Source of the DNA: Achromobacter marplatensis | Lineage (GTDB): Bacteria > Pseudomonadota > Gammaproteobacteria > Burkholderiales > Burkholderiaceae_B | DNA: 64,000 nucleotides | Assembly (NCBI RefSeq): GCF_002209535.1 | Contig: NZ_NJIG01000001.1 | Location: 62,001 to 126,000 of the forward strand | Direction: 5' to 3' | Shown here: positions 36,091 through 45,240 of the stretch, piece by piece | Layout: each line of letters starts with the position of its first letter | How positions within the stretch are numbered: the stretch's first letter is position 1 | Position numbers and translations under genes: made by a program | Notes under the pieces: model-generated | The model's input: only the letters and a program-made list of their open reading frames with translations | Databases searched by the model: none | Told to the model about the DNA's origin: nothing

Positions 36091-36825
36091 ATGACGCTAG
36101 TGATGCGTAAGGTTTTTCTTGCCTTTATGGCTGGCGTCATGGGCTGGGCCGCCTGCGCCGGTTCGGCGCAGGCGGCTTTGGTGCTGACGGGTACACGAGT
36201 GGTCTATCCGTCGGATTCCAAGGATGTCACGATTCGGGCGCGTAACGACGGTTTCGAACCCATGCTGGCACAGGTATGGATAGACGATGGCGCCGTGGGC
36301 GTCGCGCCAGCCAATGTCTTGGTGCCCTTCACGGTGTCTCCGGTTCTTACCCGAATCGACCCGAACTCTAGTGCCGTCATCCGGTTGGTGTACACGAAGA
36401 GCCCTTTGCCTGACGATCGTGAAACGCTGTTTTACCTCAATGTGCTGCAAGTGCCGCCAAGTAGTGATTCGACTTCATCGGCGAGCTTCAGTTTCAGAAC
36501 CCGTATCAAGCTGTTCTTTCGGCCTGCCTCGCTGCGCGACGGCATTGTAGATGCGCCGGCGCAACTTGAATGGAAGGTGGTTCAGTCCGGCGCCGGCTCA
36601 GCCTTGGAAGTGAAGAATCCCACGCCTTATCACGTTTCGATGTCGTCTATCGAATCCGTAGCGAACGGAAGGACTACCTCGCTCGGCGGGGGCATGATCG
36701 TGCCGTTTGGCGTGGAGCGTTTCAAGTTGCCCAAGGGGGCCGCTGCTGAACCGGGAAAGATGCGCGTTCACTACGAGGTCATTAATGACTACGGCGGTCG
36801 GCATATGTTAGAGCGCGCACTGTAG
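36091..36825 (+). CDS. Periplasmic pilus chaperone (PapD/FimC family)
   Basis: A 244-residue chaperone with a Sec signal peptide (cleavage after AQA). It has the two Ig domains of the family: VLTGTRVVYPSDSKDVTIR at the start, the subunit-binding LVPFTVSPVLTRIDPNSSAVIRLVYT in the G1/F1 region, the conserved DRETLFYLNV, and NPTPYHVSMSSIES in domain 2. It binds the fimbrial subunits by donor-strand complementation. It lies 30 bases after the subunit gene. Confidence 0.92.
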   Translation: MTLVMRKVFLAFMAGVMGWAACAGSAQAALVLTGTRVVYPSDSKDVTIRARNDGFEPMLAQVWIDDGAVGVAPANVLVPFTVSPVLTRIDPNSSAVIRLVYTKSPLPDDRETLFYLNVLQVPPSSDSTSSASFSFRTRIKLFFRPASLRDGIVDAPAQLEWKVVQSGAGSALEVKNPTPYHVSMSSIESVANGRTTSLGGGMIVPFGVERFKLPKGAAAEPGKMRVHYEVINDYGGRHMLERAL

Positions 36826-36886
36826 CGCTAAGGGCATCTGGCAGCCAGGCTCGGGCGCCACTCAATTCAGCATTCGTATTTGGATC

Positions 36887-39565
36887 ATGGTTATGTACGC
36901 TTCACTGCGGGGAAAGACACGTCTGGCGTTTGGCCAACGTAGGAGGGATGGTTGCTGCGGCAGGGGGCGGTCCCAATGGAAGCCCAGGCTGTTGATCGCG
37001 GCGTTGGCCATGGTGTTTGGCCCCGGTGCGCTGGCCCAAGGATCCCAACGGGTCGTGAAGTTCGATCCGCAGACGTTGATGCCCGGTATTGGCGGCAGCA
37101 CGATTGATCTTTCGCGCTTCGAGCGCAGCGGATACGTCATCCCGGGCCAATATCGCCTGGAACTCTACGTCAACGGGAAGTGGCGCGGCACCCAAGATGT
37201 CGAGTATCGCGGTACACAGGAGCTTGGTGGGCAGCCCTGTTACAACGTCGACTTTCTGCGGCGCGCCGGCCTCGATATTCAACTCACTGCCCGCTATGCT
37301 GCCGAGCATGGCCGTGTGCCGTTAGGCGACGAACTGGTTTGCGAAGACCTGGACCGTTTTGTACCGGGCGTGATTGTCAAATCCGACATGGGCGAACAGC
37401 GGCTCTACCTGACTGTCCCCAAGTACTACCTGCATTCCGAACTGATGGACAACTACGTGGATCCCAGCAACTGGGACAGCGGCGTGACCGCAGGCAGGTT
37501 GAACTACAACGCCAACGTCAACATGATGGAAAGCAACGGGCGTCGTGATACGCGGGGCTATGCGGGATTGAACGCGGGCCTGAATCTTGGCGCTTGGCGG
37601 TTGCGCCACTACGGCTCGCTCACCTGGGCTTCGAACGGCGCAGGCGCGGATTATCAGCGCGGTCAAACGTACGTCACCACCGACCTGCCGGCGTGGCGCT
37701 CGCAGTTGTTGATCGGCGAAACATCCACGGGCGGCGACTACTTCGACGCGGTGTCGTATCGCGGTGTGAACATACGCAGCGATGAACGCATGCTGCCGCA
37801 AAGCTTGCGTAACTATGCCCCCGTGATACGGGGCACGGCCGCTACTAATGCATCGGTGTCAGTCTATCAGCGGGGATTTCTAATCTATGAAACCACCGTG
37901 CCTCCGGGTTCATTCGCCATTGAGAGCCTGCAGGCCGCGGGTTATGGCGGAGACCTGGACGTCAAGGTGGTGGAAGCCAATGGTGAAGAACACACGTTTG
38001 TGGTGCCTTTCGCCACGGGGGTGGAACTGTTGCGTCCTGGCACCACACGATATTCAGTGTCAGTCGGACGCGCCATGTCGTCGGCCAACCGCAGCAGCGG
38101 GCAGAACATTTTTGAAGGCGTCATCAGGCGTGGCCTAAGTAACATGGTGACCGGGTATGGCGGCTTGGCGGCCAGCGACTATTACGGATCCGTGATGGGC
38201 GGGGCCGCGATCAATACGTCGATAGGCGCATTTGGCGGTGACATCAGCGTGGCCAGCGCCAATCTCCCCAATTACGGCAGCATCTCGGGCTCCAGCTATC
38301 GCCTTGCCTACAGCAGGAACTTGCCCAATAGCGGCACCAACTTTTCATTGCTGGCCTATCGCTATTCCACCAGCGGCTTCATCGGGTTCAACGAAGCCAT
38401 CGCTTTGCGCGACGCAGGCCAGATCCGCCGCTATGGCGATTTGGGACGGCCTCGCACCCGGTTTGACCTGAATGCCAGCCAAGATCTGGGCTCGTCGTTG
38501 GGTACGTTGTATGCCAACGGGTCGGCAACGCAATACTGGAAACGTTCCGGCAGCGCCTTGAGCTACAGCATGGGATATACAAACCGTTGGCGTGACGTCA
38601 CCTATTCTCTTAGTGCGCAACGCATGCAAAGCATGTGGCCGGGCAGTTCAGTGTATGCCGGCAGCCGCGAAAAGAGCACGGTAGTGTCGTTCAATATCTC
38701 CATCCCATTGGGCCGTTCCGTGAGCGCTCCGGTCCTGACTACCTTCGTGAACCATGACAACCGCAGTGGGACGGACGTTGCAACAGGTGTGTCGGGCTAT
38801 TTGGATCAACGTGGGGACTTGTCCTATTCGCTGGGGGCGTCGCGCGATACACGGGGCGGCACCAATTCCGCCAGCGGCAACCTGGACTATCGGGCGTCTG
38901 CTGCCAACGTGGGGCTTAGCGCTTCGCAGGGCAGCGGCTATCGCCAAGGATCCTTGCGGGCGAGTGGCAGCGTGTTGGCTCACGCGGGAGGGGTGACCTT
39001 TGCTTCCATGTTGGGTGAAACCGTGGGCTTGCTGCACGCACCCGACGCAGAAGATGCCCGTGTGGGATTCAGCCAGAACAAGGTTGATTATCGCGGCTAC
39101 GGATTGGTCACCAGCTTGTCTCCCTATCAGCTAAACACCGTTGAGCTCAATCCGGGTGATATGTCGGATGACGTGGAACTGTTGAATAGCACGCGCAGCG
39201 TGGCCCCTCGCGCGGGCGCCGTTGTGTTGTTGTCTTATCCAACGCGGCGGGCGCGGCCAGTGCTGATCGACAGCCGCTTGCCGAATGGCGACAGGTTGCC
39301 GTTCGGGGCGGATGTGTTCGATATGGCGACCGAAGACTCCGTCGGAGGCGTGGGCCAGGGCAGCCGCATCGTGATGCGGGCGCTGCAAGACCAGGGTTCT
39401 TTGCGGGTGGCGTGGGGCAGAAGGCCCGATCAACAATGCATGATCGACTATCAATTGCCAGAGCGCGCCAAGGGGAAAAAGCAAGACGGATACGACACGT
39501 TGGAACTCCCCTGCAAACCGTTGCCGGCCAAGGCGCCGCCCATGTCTCCGGTGGCGAGCCGATGA
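36887..39565 (+). CDS. Outer-membrane fimbrial usher (FimD/PapC family)
   Basis: An 892-residue usher. The N-terminal domain (RVVKFDPQTLMPG, IDLSRFERSGYVIPGQYRLELYVNG by motif) and CYNVDFLRRAGLDI precede the 24-stranded barrel with SGVTAGRLNYNANVN, RGQTYVTTDLPAWRSQLLIGE and the plug/C-terminal domains (GAVVLLSYPTRRARPVLI, LPFGADVFDM, QGSLRVAWG, CMIDYQLP). It secretes and assembles the subunits. Both ATG 36887 and 36893 are possible starts; the signal sequence is long and basic. Its stop codon overlaps the start of the second chaperone gene (ATGA). Confidence 0.93.
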   Translation: MVMYASLRGKTRLAFGQRRRDGCCGRGRSQWKPRLLIAALAMVFGPGALAQGSQRVVKFDPQTLMPGIGGSTIDLSRFERSGYVIPGQYRLELYVNGKWRGTQDVEYRGTQELGGQPCYNVDFLRRAGLDIQLTARYAAEHGRVPLGDELVCEDLDRFVPGVIVKSDMGEQRLYLTVPKYYLHSELMDNYVDPSNWDSGVTAGRLNYNANVNMMESNGRRDTRGYAGLNAGLNLGAWRLRHYGSLTWASNGAGADYQRGQTYVTTDLPAWRSQLLIGETSTGGDYFDAVSYRGVNIRSDERMLPQSLRNYAPVIRGTAATNASVSVYQRGFLIYETTVPPGSFAIESLQAAGYGGDLDVKVVEANGEEHTFVVPFATGVELLRPGTTRYSVSVGRAMSSANRSSGQNIFEGVIRRGLSNMVTGYGGLAASDYYGSVMGGAAINTSIGAFGGDISVASANLPNYGSISGSSYRLAYSRNLPNSGTNFSLLAYRYSTSGFIGFNEAIALRDAGQIRRYGDLGRPRTRFDLNASQDLGSSLGTLYANGSATQYWKRSGSALSYSMGYTNRWRDVTYSLSAQRMQSMWPGSSVYAGSREKSTVVSFNISIPLGRSVSAPVLTTFVNHDNRSGTDVATGVSGYLDQRGDLSYSLGASRDTRGGTNSASGNLDYRASAANVGLSASQGSGYRQGSLRASGSVLAHAGGVTFASMLGETVGLLHAPDAEDARVGFSQNKVDYRGYGLVTSLSPYQLNTVELNPGDMSDDVELLNSTRSVAPRAGAVVLLSYPTRRARPVLIDSRLPNGDRLPFGADVFDMATEDSVGGVGQGSRIVMRALQDQGSLRVAWGRRPDQQCMIDYQLPERAKGKKQDGYDTLELPCKPLPAKAPPMSPVASR

Positions 39566-40326
39566 GGGCATCCCATCAATCAACGAGCCTATGCGGCTGG
39601 CTGGCACAGCTCTGCGTGCTGCTGTCGGTCGTCGCGTCAGCAGCCGCACGGGCCGACTTGGCCGTTACGGGTACGCGTTTCGTCTACCCGGAAGGCCAAA
39701 AAGAAATCGTCGTGGCGCTGCGTAATACCGGCGACGACCCCGTCCTGGTCCAGACCTGGTTAGACCACGGAAGGGCGGAGTCGGACCTGAGCCGCCTGCA
39801 GGTGCCCTTTGTGTTGATGCCGCCGCTTTTCAGGTTAGACCCAGGCCAACGCAAGGCGCTGCAATTGCGATACACCGGAGAGCCTTTGCCGGCGGATAGG
39901 GAAACCGTGTTCTGGGTCAACCTCCGGCACGCGCCGGCCAAGCAGGACTCCAGGTCACGGTTGGAGGCGGTATTGAACTACGTGATGAAAGTCCTGTACC
40001 GCCCGAACGGTCTGGCAGGGAAGGCCAACGATGCGCCAGCCGAGGTGCGCTGGAGTTACCACCCAGGCGCGGGGCAATCCGCTCCGTACTTACAGGCCGA
40101 GAACCCCACGCCCTATGTTGTGTCACTGTCGACGCTAAGCCTGCGCAACGGGCCCGTACCCATCGCATGGACGGGTTTGACCATCCTGCCCAAAGCAACA
40201 GAGCGCTTTGCGTTGCCTGCCGAATCGGCCCCGCCCGTAAATGGCGCCAGCCTGGAATTTGAGGCCGTCGATGACTTGGGGCTTGTGGTTCCCGGCACGG
40301 CGAGGTTTCAGATTGCCTCGCCGTAA
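39562..40326 (+). CDS. Second periplasmic pilus chaperone
   Basis: A 254-residue PapD-family chaperone with a Sec signal peptide (cleavage after AARA). Marks as in the first chaperone: LAVTGTRFVYPEGQKEIVVAL, VPFVLMPPLFRLDPGQRKALQLRYT, DRETVFWVNLRH, NPTPYVVSLSTLSLRNG. It overlaps the usher's stop by 4 bases, so translation is coupled. Two chaperones in one operon suggests that one serves the major subunit and the other the tip adhesin next to it. Confidence 0.92.
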   Translation: MRASHQSTSLCGWLAQLCVLLSVVASAAARADLAVTGTRFVYPEGQKEIVVALRNTGDDPVLVQTWLDHGRAESDLSRLQVPFVLMPPLFRLDPGQRKALQLRYTGEPLPADRETVFWVNLRHAPAKQDSRSRLEAVLNYVMKVLYRPNGLAGKANDAPAEVRWSYHPGAGQSAPYLQAENPTPYVVSLSTLSLRNGPVPIAWTGLTILPKATERFALPAESAPPVNGASLEFEAVDDLGLVVPGTARFQIASP

Positions 40327-40387
40327 TTGTGTGGCTCGCGCGCCCTCGCTCAGATGCGGAGGGCGGCACTATTGGAGAAGTTCAGCT

Positions 40388-41638
40388 ATGCGTGCAGTTT
40401 CATTTTTTTTGGGCACCCGGCGCGGCATGGGGCAACTTGCCCTGGCAGGTGCATTGCTTGTTTGCGCGATGGGGGCAGCGCAGGCTCAGCCCCAGATTAA
40501 ACCTTACTATCTCAACCAATGCAGCCTTTTCCAAATCGGGGAGACGGGTAACGGTGGTGCAACCCCATGGCGGAAAACGGGCCAGGATACGGCGACGGTG
40601 AACAACGTGATTGCGCAGCGTACTGTGTCGATCAATGCTGTAGGTAAAACCGCTACCGAGGTTGATGAGAGGGACGGGCTGGCTCTACTTCAAGGAGCAC
40701 GCTGGTCTGGTGCCCCGAATCTGTCTACGCATCTTATTCCGACAAACGTGGATGGGTTGTCCATTCGGATTTCCGGTGCTATGAATCAGGGGGCGTATGT
40801 GCGCCCCCTGGACCCCGGAAATTTTTTAACAATCTATTCCGGTTCCAGCGAAGCGAGGAACTCAGTGAGTTTCACTTTTGGCGATACCGTTGTTGTGGAG
40901 GTGGTCGTGACAGGCCCTGTCGCGCCTGGTTCACATACAGTGAGCGATCTCGCTTCGACATGGAAGGGAACAAGGCTCGAGATCTTGGCAACGCAGCGAG
41001 ATACACGCAACACCCCAGCGCTTGGCGCGGTTATGCAGGTAGGGAGGGAAGAAGGAAAGCCTGCAAATAGTAACGGCAACACATGTTACGACGTTAAAGT
41101 CTATACCGTGAGTGATATCTTGACTCTCGACGGCGGCGGCGGCGGACTTCCGGTCGAAGCAAAATGTACCGTTGATGCGAAGTTCCAGGGAGCGGGATTT
41201 TCGCTGCCTATGGGTAACTATGCTGCCGCGGATTTTCGCTCGGACGGGGCTTTAAGCAAGGAGGTTCCGTTCGAGGTCTCCGTTCACACATGTGCAGCAG
41301 GGGCCAAACCCAAGATCGGTTTTAATGCGCAGTATGGTTTGATTCCTGGCGCTAGCAATGTACTTCAGCTGAAAGACCATACCGCAGTGACCAGTGCGAA
41401 GAATTTGGGCATCATTCTGACCAGGCAAGGTAACGACCAACCGCTAGTGATCGGCCAAGGTAGCGATGTAGGCAACAAGTACGAGTTTGACAACCTGCCC
41501 GGCGCGGGGGTGGCGCAAAATTCCGGGGCAGAGATCAAGTTGGGCGCGCGCTATCGGCGAACTGACCAGCAGCAGCCGTCGGGTGTCCAAGCTGGTATTG
41601 CGAATAGCCAGGTGAATTTCAATATCTATTACGACTGA
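40388..41638 (+). CDS. Fimbrial tip adhesin
   Basis: A 416-residue two-domain protein with a Sec signal peptide (RGMGQLALAGALLVCAMG, cleavage after AAQAQ). The N-terminal receptor-binding half (residues about 25-230) has no family I recognise; the C-terminal half (VEAKCTVDAKFQGAGFSLPMG to the end) is a pilin domain with the cysteine pair (KCTV, HTCAAG) and a beta-zipper end SQVNFNIYYD. That architecture, last in the operon, marks it as the tip adhesin. The receptor is unknown. Confidence 0.83.
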   Translation: MRAVSFFLGTRRGMGQLALAGALLVCAMGAAQAQPQIKPYYLNQCSLFQIGETGNGGATPWRKTGQDTATVNNVIAQRTVSINAVGKTATEVDERDGLALLQGARWSGAPNLSTHLIPTNVDGLSIRISGAMNQGAYVRPLDPGNFLTIYSGSSEARNSVSFTFGDTVVVEVVVTGPVAPGSHTVSDLASTWKGTRLEILATQRDTRNTPALGAVMQVGREEGKPANSNGNTCYDVKVYTVSDILTLDGGGGGLPVEAKCTVDAKFQGAGFSLPMGNYAAADFRSDGALSKEVPFEVSVHTCAAGAKPKIGFNAQYGLIPGASNVLQLKDHTAVTSAKNLGIILTRQGNDQPLVIGQGSDVGNKYEFDNLPGAGVAQNSGAEIKLGARYRRTDQQQPSGVQAGIANSQVNFNIYYD

Positions 41639-41956
41639 CAGATTTTGCGCGGCTGGCCTGGTTCTGCATGGATCGTGGCACGTCAAGCATAAGAAATAGC
41701 GCCTGAGGGCGATCAAGGTTGTAGTCGTCTTGCCAAGCCCTCATTGCTGCTGGAGGTCGTGCAGCGTGATGAATTCGCTCCGTTTGAGGCGCTGAGGTAC
41801 AACCCACATCTCTCGCTTTTCCCTGTACTGATGTCCCGGGGGAAGTCTGCAAAAAACCCCGTAGGTTAGATATTTTTAACTTTCGGGGGCAGTGCATTCA
41901 GGAGCGTTGGGTAGGCCGACCTAGCCAGGCTCGGTCGGCCATAAGGTTCGGCTGAA
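41639..41956. other. Intergenic region between the fimbrial operon and tpsA
   Basis: A 318-base region between converging genes. Apart from the tpsA terminator at its right end I see no gene or repeat. Confidence 0.5.
41851..41889 (-). terminator. Rho-independent terminator of tpsA
   Basis: On the reverse strand CCCCG...GTTA...TAAC...CGGGG forms two stacked stems with a 3-by-3 internal loop, followed by TTTTTT. Confidence 0.65.
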
Positions 41957-44900
41957 TTAGTGGAACATGTTGATCCAACCGTAGTTGGTGCCAACGATCG
42001 GCACTTGGGCTGCCTGACCCCAAACAGAGTTGCCTTGCATGGTGCCGTAGTTGATGGCTGCCAGCCCACCGAAGGCTTGGCTCATATTGTGGCGGAAATC
42101 CACTTGGCCGGAAGCGGTGGAGTCGTTGACCTCTCCTTGGTTGATGCCGACCAGGCCTCCCAGCGCCATGCCCGTGCCGGAATAATAGTAGGAGCCAACC
42201 GGCTGGCCTGTAACTAGGCCTTCTGCGGTGGAGTGTTCAATTATCCCGTCCACGAGGTTTTGGCCAACCAAACCGCCAATCGTGGCGTAGTCGTTACCGA
42301 TGACCGTGCCTGACGCGGTGCCGGCGATGATTTTCCCGGCATTCACCCCTGCCAGGCCGCCCGTCGTGCTGTATTCGCCCCCTTGCGTCAAGCTCGCCGC
42401 GTTGGAAGCAATGATGGATCCGCTGTTGTAGCCGACCAAGCCGCCTACCGCTGCATAGTTGCCTCCAATAACTTTCTCCACGTTTGAGATGCCAAACAGA
42501 ATGTTGCCGTCGTTGGCGCCTACCAAGCCGCCCATGCGAGTACCGGCATTGCCGTATCCATAGTACGTTGACACACTTTCGCTACTGGATTCGCCATTCT
42601 GAATCGAGCCGTTAAAGCCGTTATAGCCCACCAAACCGCCGATGTTGCCGGCATACTGCCAGTCCTCAACGATGTTGCTGGCCTTGACGTCTTCCAGACT
42701 GCCGTTATTCGCGCCTACTAAGCCGCCCGTGTTCGCCCCGTCGTAGCCGGACACTTTGCCGGATGCGCTGGCAGTCGAGATTTTGCCGCCGTTGTGGGCG
42801 CCGACCAGGCCGCCAGCGGAACTGCCAGAGGCGGCGAAGACCTGCCCGCTGCTATCGGCGAGGGTAATGTCGCCGATGTTGACGCCGACCAAGCCGCCAA
42901 CGTTGCTGGAAGCGTCGCCGCTCACCGTCCCCGTGCTGCTGACGTTGGTCAGTGTGCCGTTGCGATTCGACCCAACGAGGCCGCCGACGTTAAGACTGGC
43001 GCTTCTAGCACTGACTTCCACTGCGCTGGTCGAGTCTTGAATATGGCTAGCTTCGTTGAAGCCGACCAGACCACCGATACCGCCAAGGCCGTTATGTTGC
43101 AACACGCCGCTGACGACGCCGCTTGCCTGGCTGCTCAGTATGTTGCCGTTACTCCGGTTTACCCCTACCAGACCGCCAACGCTGCTGGTGTAGGTGTTAC
43201 TGAAGACAGAGCCGGAAAATGCCGAGTTGCTGATGGTTCCTTTCTGGTTCGTGCCGACCAAGCCGCCCACGACGTTGGCACGGTAGGCGTTGCCGTTGAC
43301 GGTGGTGTTGGTGACTTTGACGTTGTCAATCATGCCGGTGTTCCGGCCGGCCAACGCCCCGATGGACATGGACGCGACGTTGGCATTGGTGGACGTGACG
43401 TACATCGAGGCCAGATTGAGGTTCCGGATGATGCCGGCAGACGACGAGAACAAGCCGAGGTTGTCGCCCGTGGTGGCAACGGAGAAGTTCGTCAGCGTAT
43501 GACCCATGCCGTCGAACACGCCATTGAACGAGCCGTAGGCGCCGCCGATGGGTTGGAACGTTTCGGCACCCTGAAGATCGGTACCCAATACGTAAAGGCC
43601 GTTAAGGTTGTTGTTGATGGCCTGCAGTGCAGCCTGGTCCTGGATGACGGTATGGTAGATGTTGTTGGACAGGAAGCCGGCGCCAGCGCCGCTCAGGGTG
43701 ATGTTGGCGTCTGGGCCCCGCAACACGTAGTTGGCGGTAGCGGGTTTGCCTGATGCGCCGCCGGTGCCGGGAGCAGCGGCGGTTGTCGTCAGGGCAATGC
43801 GGGCATTCGGGCCGTTCAGCAAGATGCGGTCGCTGATGTCAATGCGCTCGTCGGCCAACAGGTTTAGCGTGCTGTTCGCACCGGAGGCGGACAGGGTACC
43901 GTTCAACACCGCCTTGCCTGCGCCACCATGCTGAGCGTTCAGCGTCAGGCTGTTGCCGGACGTCCAGTTCAACGGCGCGTTCACCACGATGTCGTCAGCA
44001 GCGCTGGCCAATTCGACGTTGGTCGTGGCCAGCGTGCGGTTCAACGTGTCCGCATGGAGGGTTGGATTGGTGCTGGTTGCGGTGCTTTCGATGTTGATCC
44101 CATCGCTGGTGAGCTTGAAGGCGCCGGTGGAGCCGTTCGTGGCGCGTGTGTCGATGGTGGCACCCAAGCGCACCCGCACATTTTTGCCGGAGGCTTCAAT
44201 TGCGCCGCCGTTGCCATAGCTTGTCAGCCCGGTCGCGCTTAGGCGGCCAGCCACTTCCACGGTGCCCTGCGTTCCGCCGTGCAGCACGATCTTGCCGGGC
44301 ATATTGTTCAGCGTCTTGGCTTCGATGACGCCGGAGTTGTTGACCACCGTCGAGAGGGGCGAGGCGTTGCTGGCGCTGGCTTGTAGCAATACTTGACCGC
44401 CATCGGCGCGGATCGTGCCGCTGTTGCGCGCCAAGGCGTTGGCGACTGCCGCGTTGATTTCCACCTTGACCAGTCCGCTGCCCATGCTGACCGTGATTTT
44501 GTCGCCCGCGGCCAATGCGGTGGTGCCGCGGTGGGATTGGATGGTGCCCATGTTGGTGGCTTGGGCGCCAAGCAGCAGCACGTCGCCGCTAATGGCGGTG
44601 ATCACCCCGCCATTATTCCTGACGCCGTTGGTGCCCGCGGCTTCAAACACAAATTCGCCATTGGTATTGTTGTAAAAGCTATCGGGGTCTACCTTAAGCG
44701 TGGAGGCCACCAGACTGCCGACGTTCACGCTGGCGCCGGAATTGAAGACGATGCCGTTAGGGTTGACGATAAAGATTTTTCCCTGGGCGTTGAGGCTGCC
44801 GTTGATCGTGGTGGGAGAATTGCCCGAAACGTAGTTCAGCGTCATATCGCTGGTACGCTGGCTGAAGGTGACGCGTTCGCCGGCCGCGATGCCGAACGCA

Positions 44901-45169
44901 TTCCAGTCGATGACGGCCTTCGGCGTGCTTTGGGTGATCACCATTTCCTTGCCGTATGTCCCGACTTGCGCCGTACCGTGCGTGACCGTGGCACCGGTGG
45001 GCAATGCATGGGCGACCGGCATCAATGCCGACAGCCCCATCACGACGGCGGCCATGACGCCGGCGCGTACACCAGAGCAGCTGGACTTGCCGCGTTGCTT
45101 GGCGGATTCGCCGGCGACGCTCCAGCATCCCTTGGATTCATTCCATACCACGGTATAGGACTTGTTCAT
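41957..45169 (-). CDS. Two-partner secretion exoprotein (TpsA, filamentous-haemagglutinin type) with GLUG repeats
   Basis: A 1070-residue exoprotein. The extended signal peptide (MNKSYTVVWNESKGCW to about residue 55, cleavage after AHA) is followed by the TPS/haemagglutination domain (TVTHGTAQV, DWNAFGIAAGERVTFSQ, FIVNPNGIVFNSGASVNVGS). Residues about 540-1050 contain about 15 GLUG repeats of the form GGLVGxNxGxI, spaced 28-45 residues, a beta-helix stalk. The protein ends in the repeats and has no C-terminal toxin or pretoxin motif, so it is an adhesin rather than a CdiA-type effector. AAGGAAG precedes ATG 45169. It follows tpsB by 71 bases. Confidence 0.9.
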   Translation of the reverse strand: MNKSYTVVWNESKGCWSVAGESAKQRGKSSCSGVRAGVMAAVVMGLSALMPVAHALPTGATVTHGTAQVGTYGKEMVITQSTPKAVIDWNAFGIAAGERVTFSQRTSDMTLNYVSGNSPTTINGSLNAQGKIFIVNPNGIVFNSGASVNVGSLVASTLKVDPDSFYNNTNGEFVFEAAGTNGVRNNGGVITAISGDVLLLGAQATNMGTIQSHRGTTALAAGDKITVSMGSGLVKVEINAAVANALARNSGTIRADGGQVLLQASASNASPLSTVVNNSGVIEAKTLNNMPGKIVLHGGTQGTVEVAGRLSATGLTSYGNGGAIEASGKNVRVRLGATIDTRATNGSTGAFKLTSDGINIESTATSTNPTLHADTLNRTLATTNVELASAADDIVVNAPLNWTSGNSLTLNAQHGGAGKAVLNGTLSASGANSTLNLLADERIDISDRILLNGPNARIALTTTAAAPGTGGASGKPATANYVLRGPDANITLSGAGAGFLSNNIYHTVIQDQAALQAINNNLNGLYVLGTDLQGAETFQPIGGAYGSFNGVFDGMGHTLTNFSVATTGDNLGLFSSSAGIIRNLNLASMYVTSTNANVASMSIGALAGRNTGMIDNVKVTNTTVNGNAYRANVVGGLVGTNQKGTISNSAFSGSVFSNTYTSSVGGLVGVNRSNGNILSSQASGVVSGVLQHNGLGGIGGLVGFNEASHIQDSTSAVEVSARSASLNVGGLVGSNRNGTLTNVSSTGTVSGDASSNVGGLVGVNIGDITLADSSGQVFAASGSSAGGLVGAHNGGKISTASASGKVSGYDGANTGGLVGANNGSLEDVKASNIVEDWQYAGNIGGLVGYNGFNGSIQNGESSSESVSTYYGYGNAGTRMGGLVGANDGNILFGISNVEKVIGGNYAAVGGLVGYNSGSIIASNAASLTQGGEYSTTGGLAGVNAGKIIAGTASGTVIGNDYATIGGLVGQNLVDGIIEHSTAEGLVTGQPVGSYYYSGTGMALGGLVGINQGEVNDSTASGQVDFRHNMSQAFGGLAAINYGTMQGNSVWGQAAQVPIVGTNYGWINMFH

Positions 45170-45240
45170 GTCTTCCTTCTTGCAAGTGACGCACGGGAGA
45201 AGTTCCGTGCGGGGTTGAAAAACGCGTAAACGCGTCGGGG

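Noticed and set aside
42000-43400. Regular short repeats that could be mistaken for a CRISPR array or tandem DNA repeat
   Set aside because: The repetition is the GLUG protein motif; spacing varies from 28 to 45 codons and the DNA copies are too diverged.
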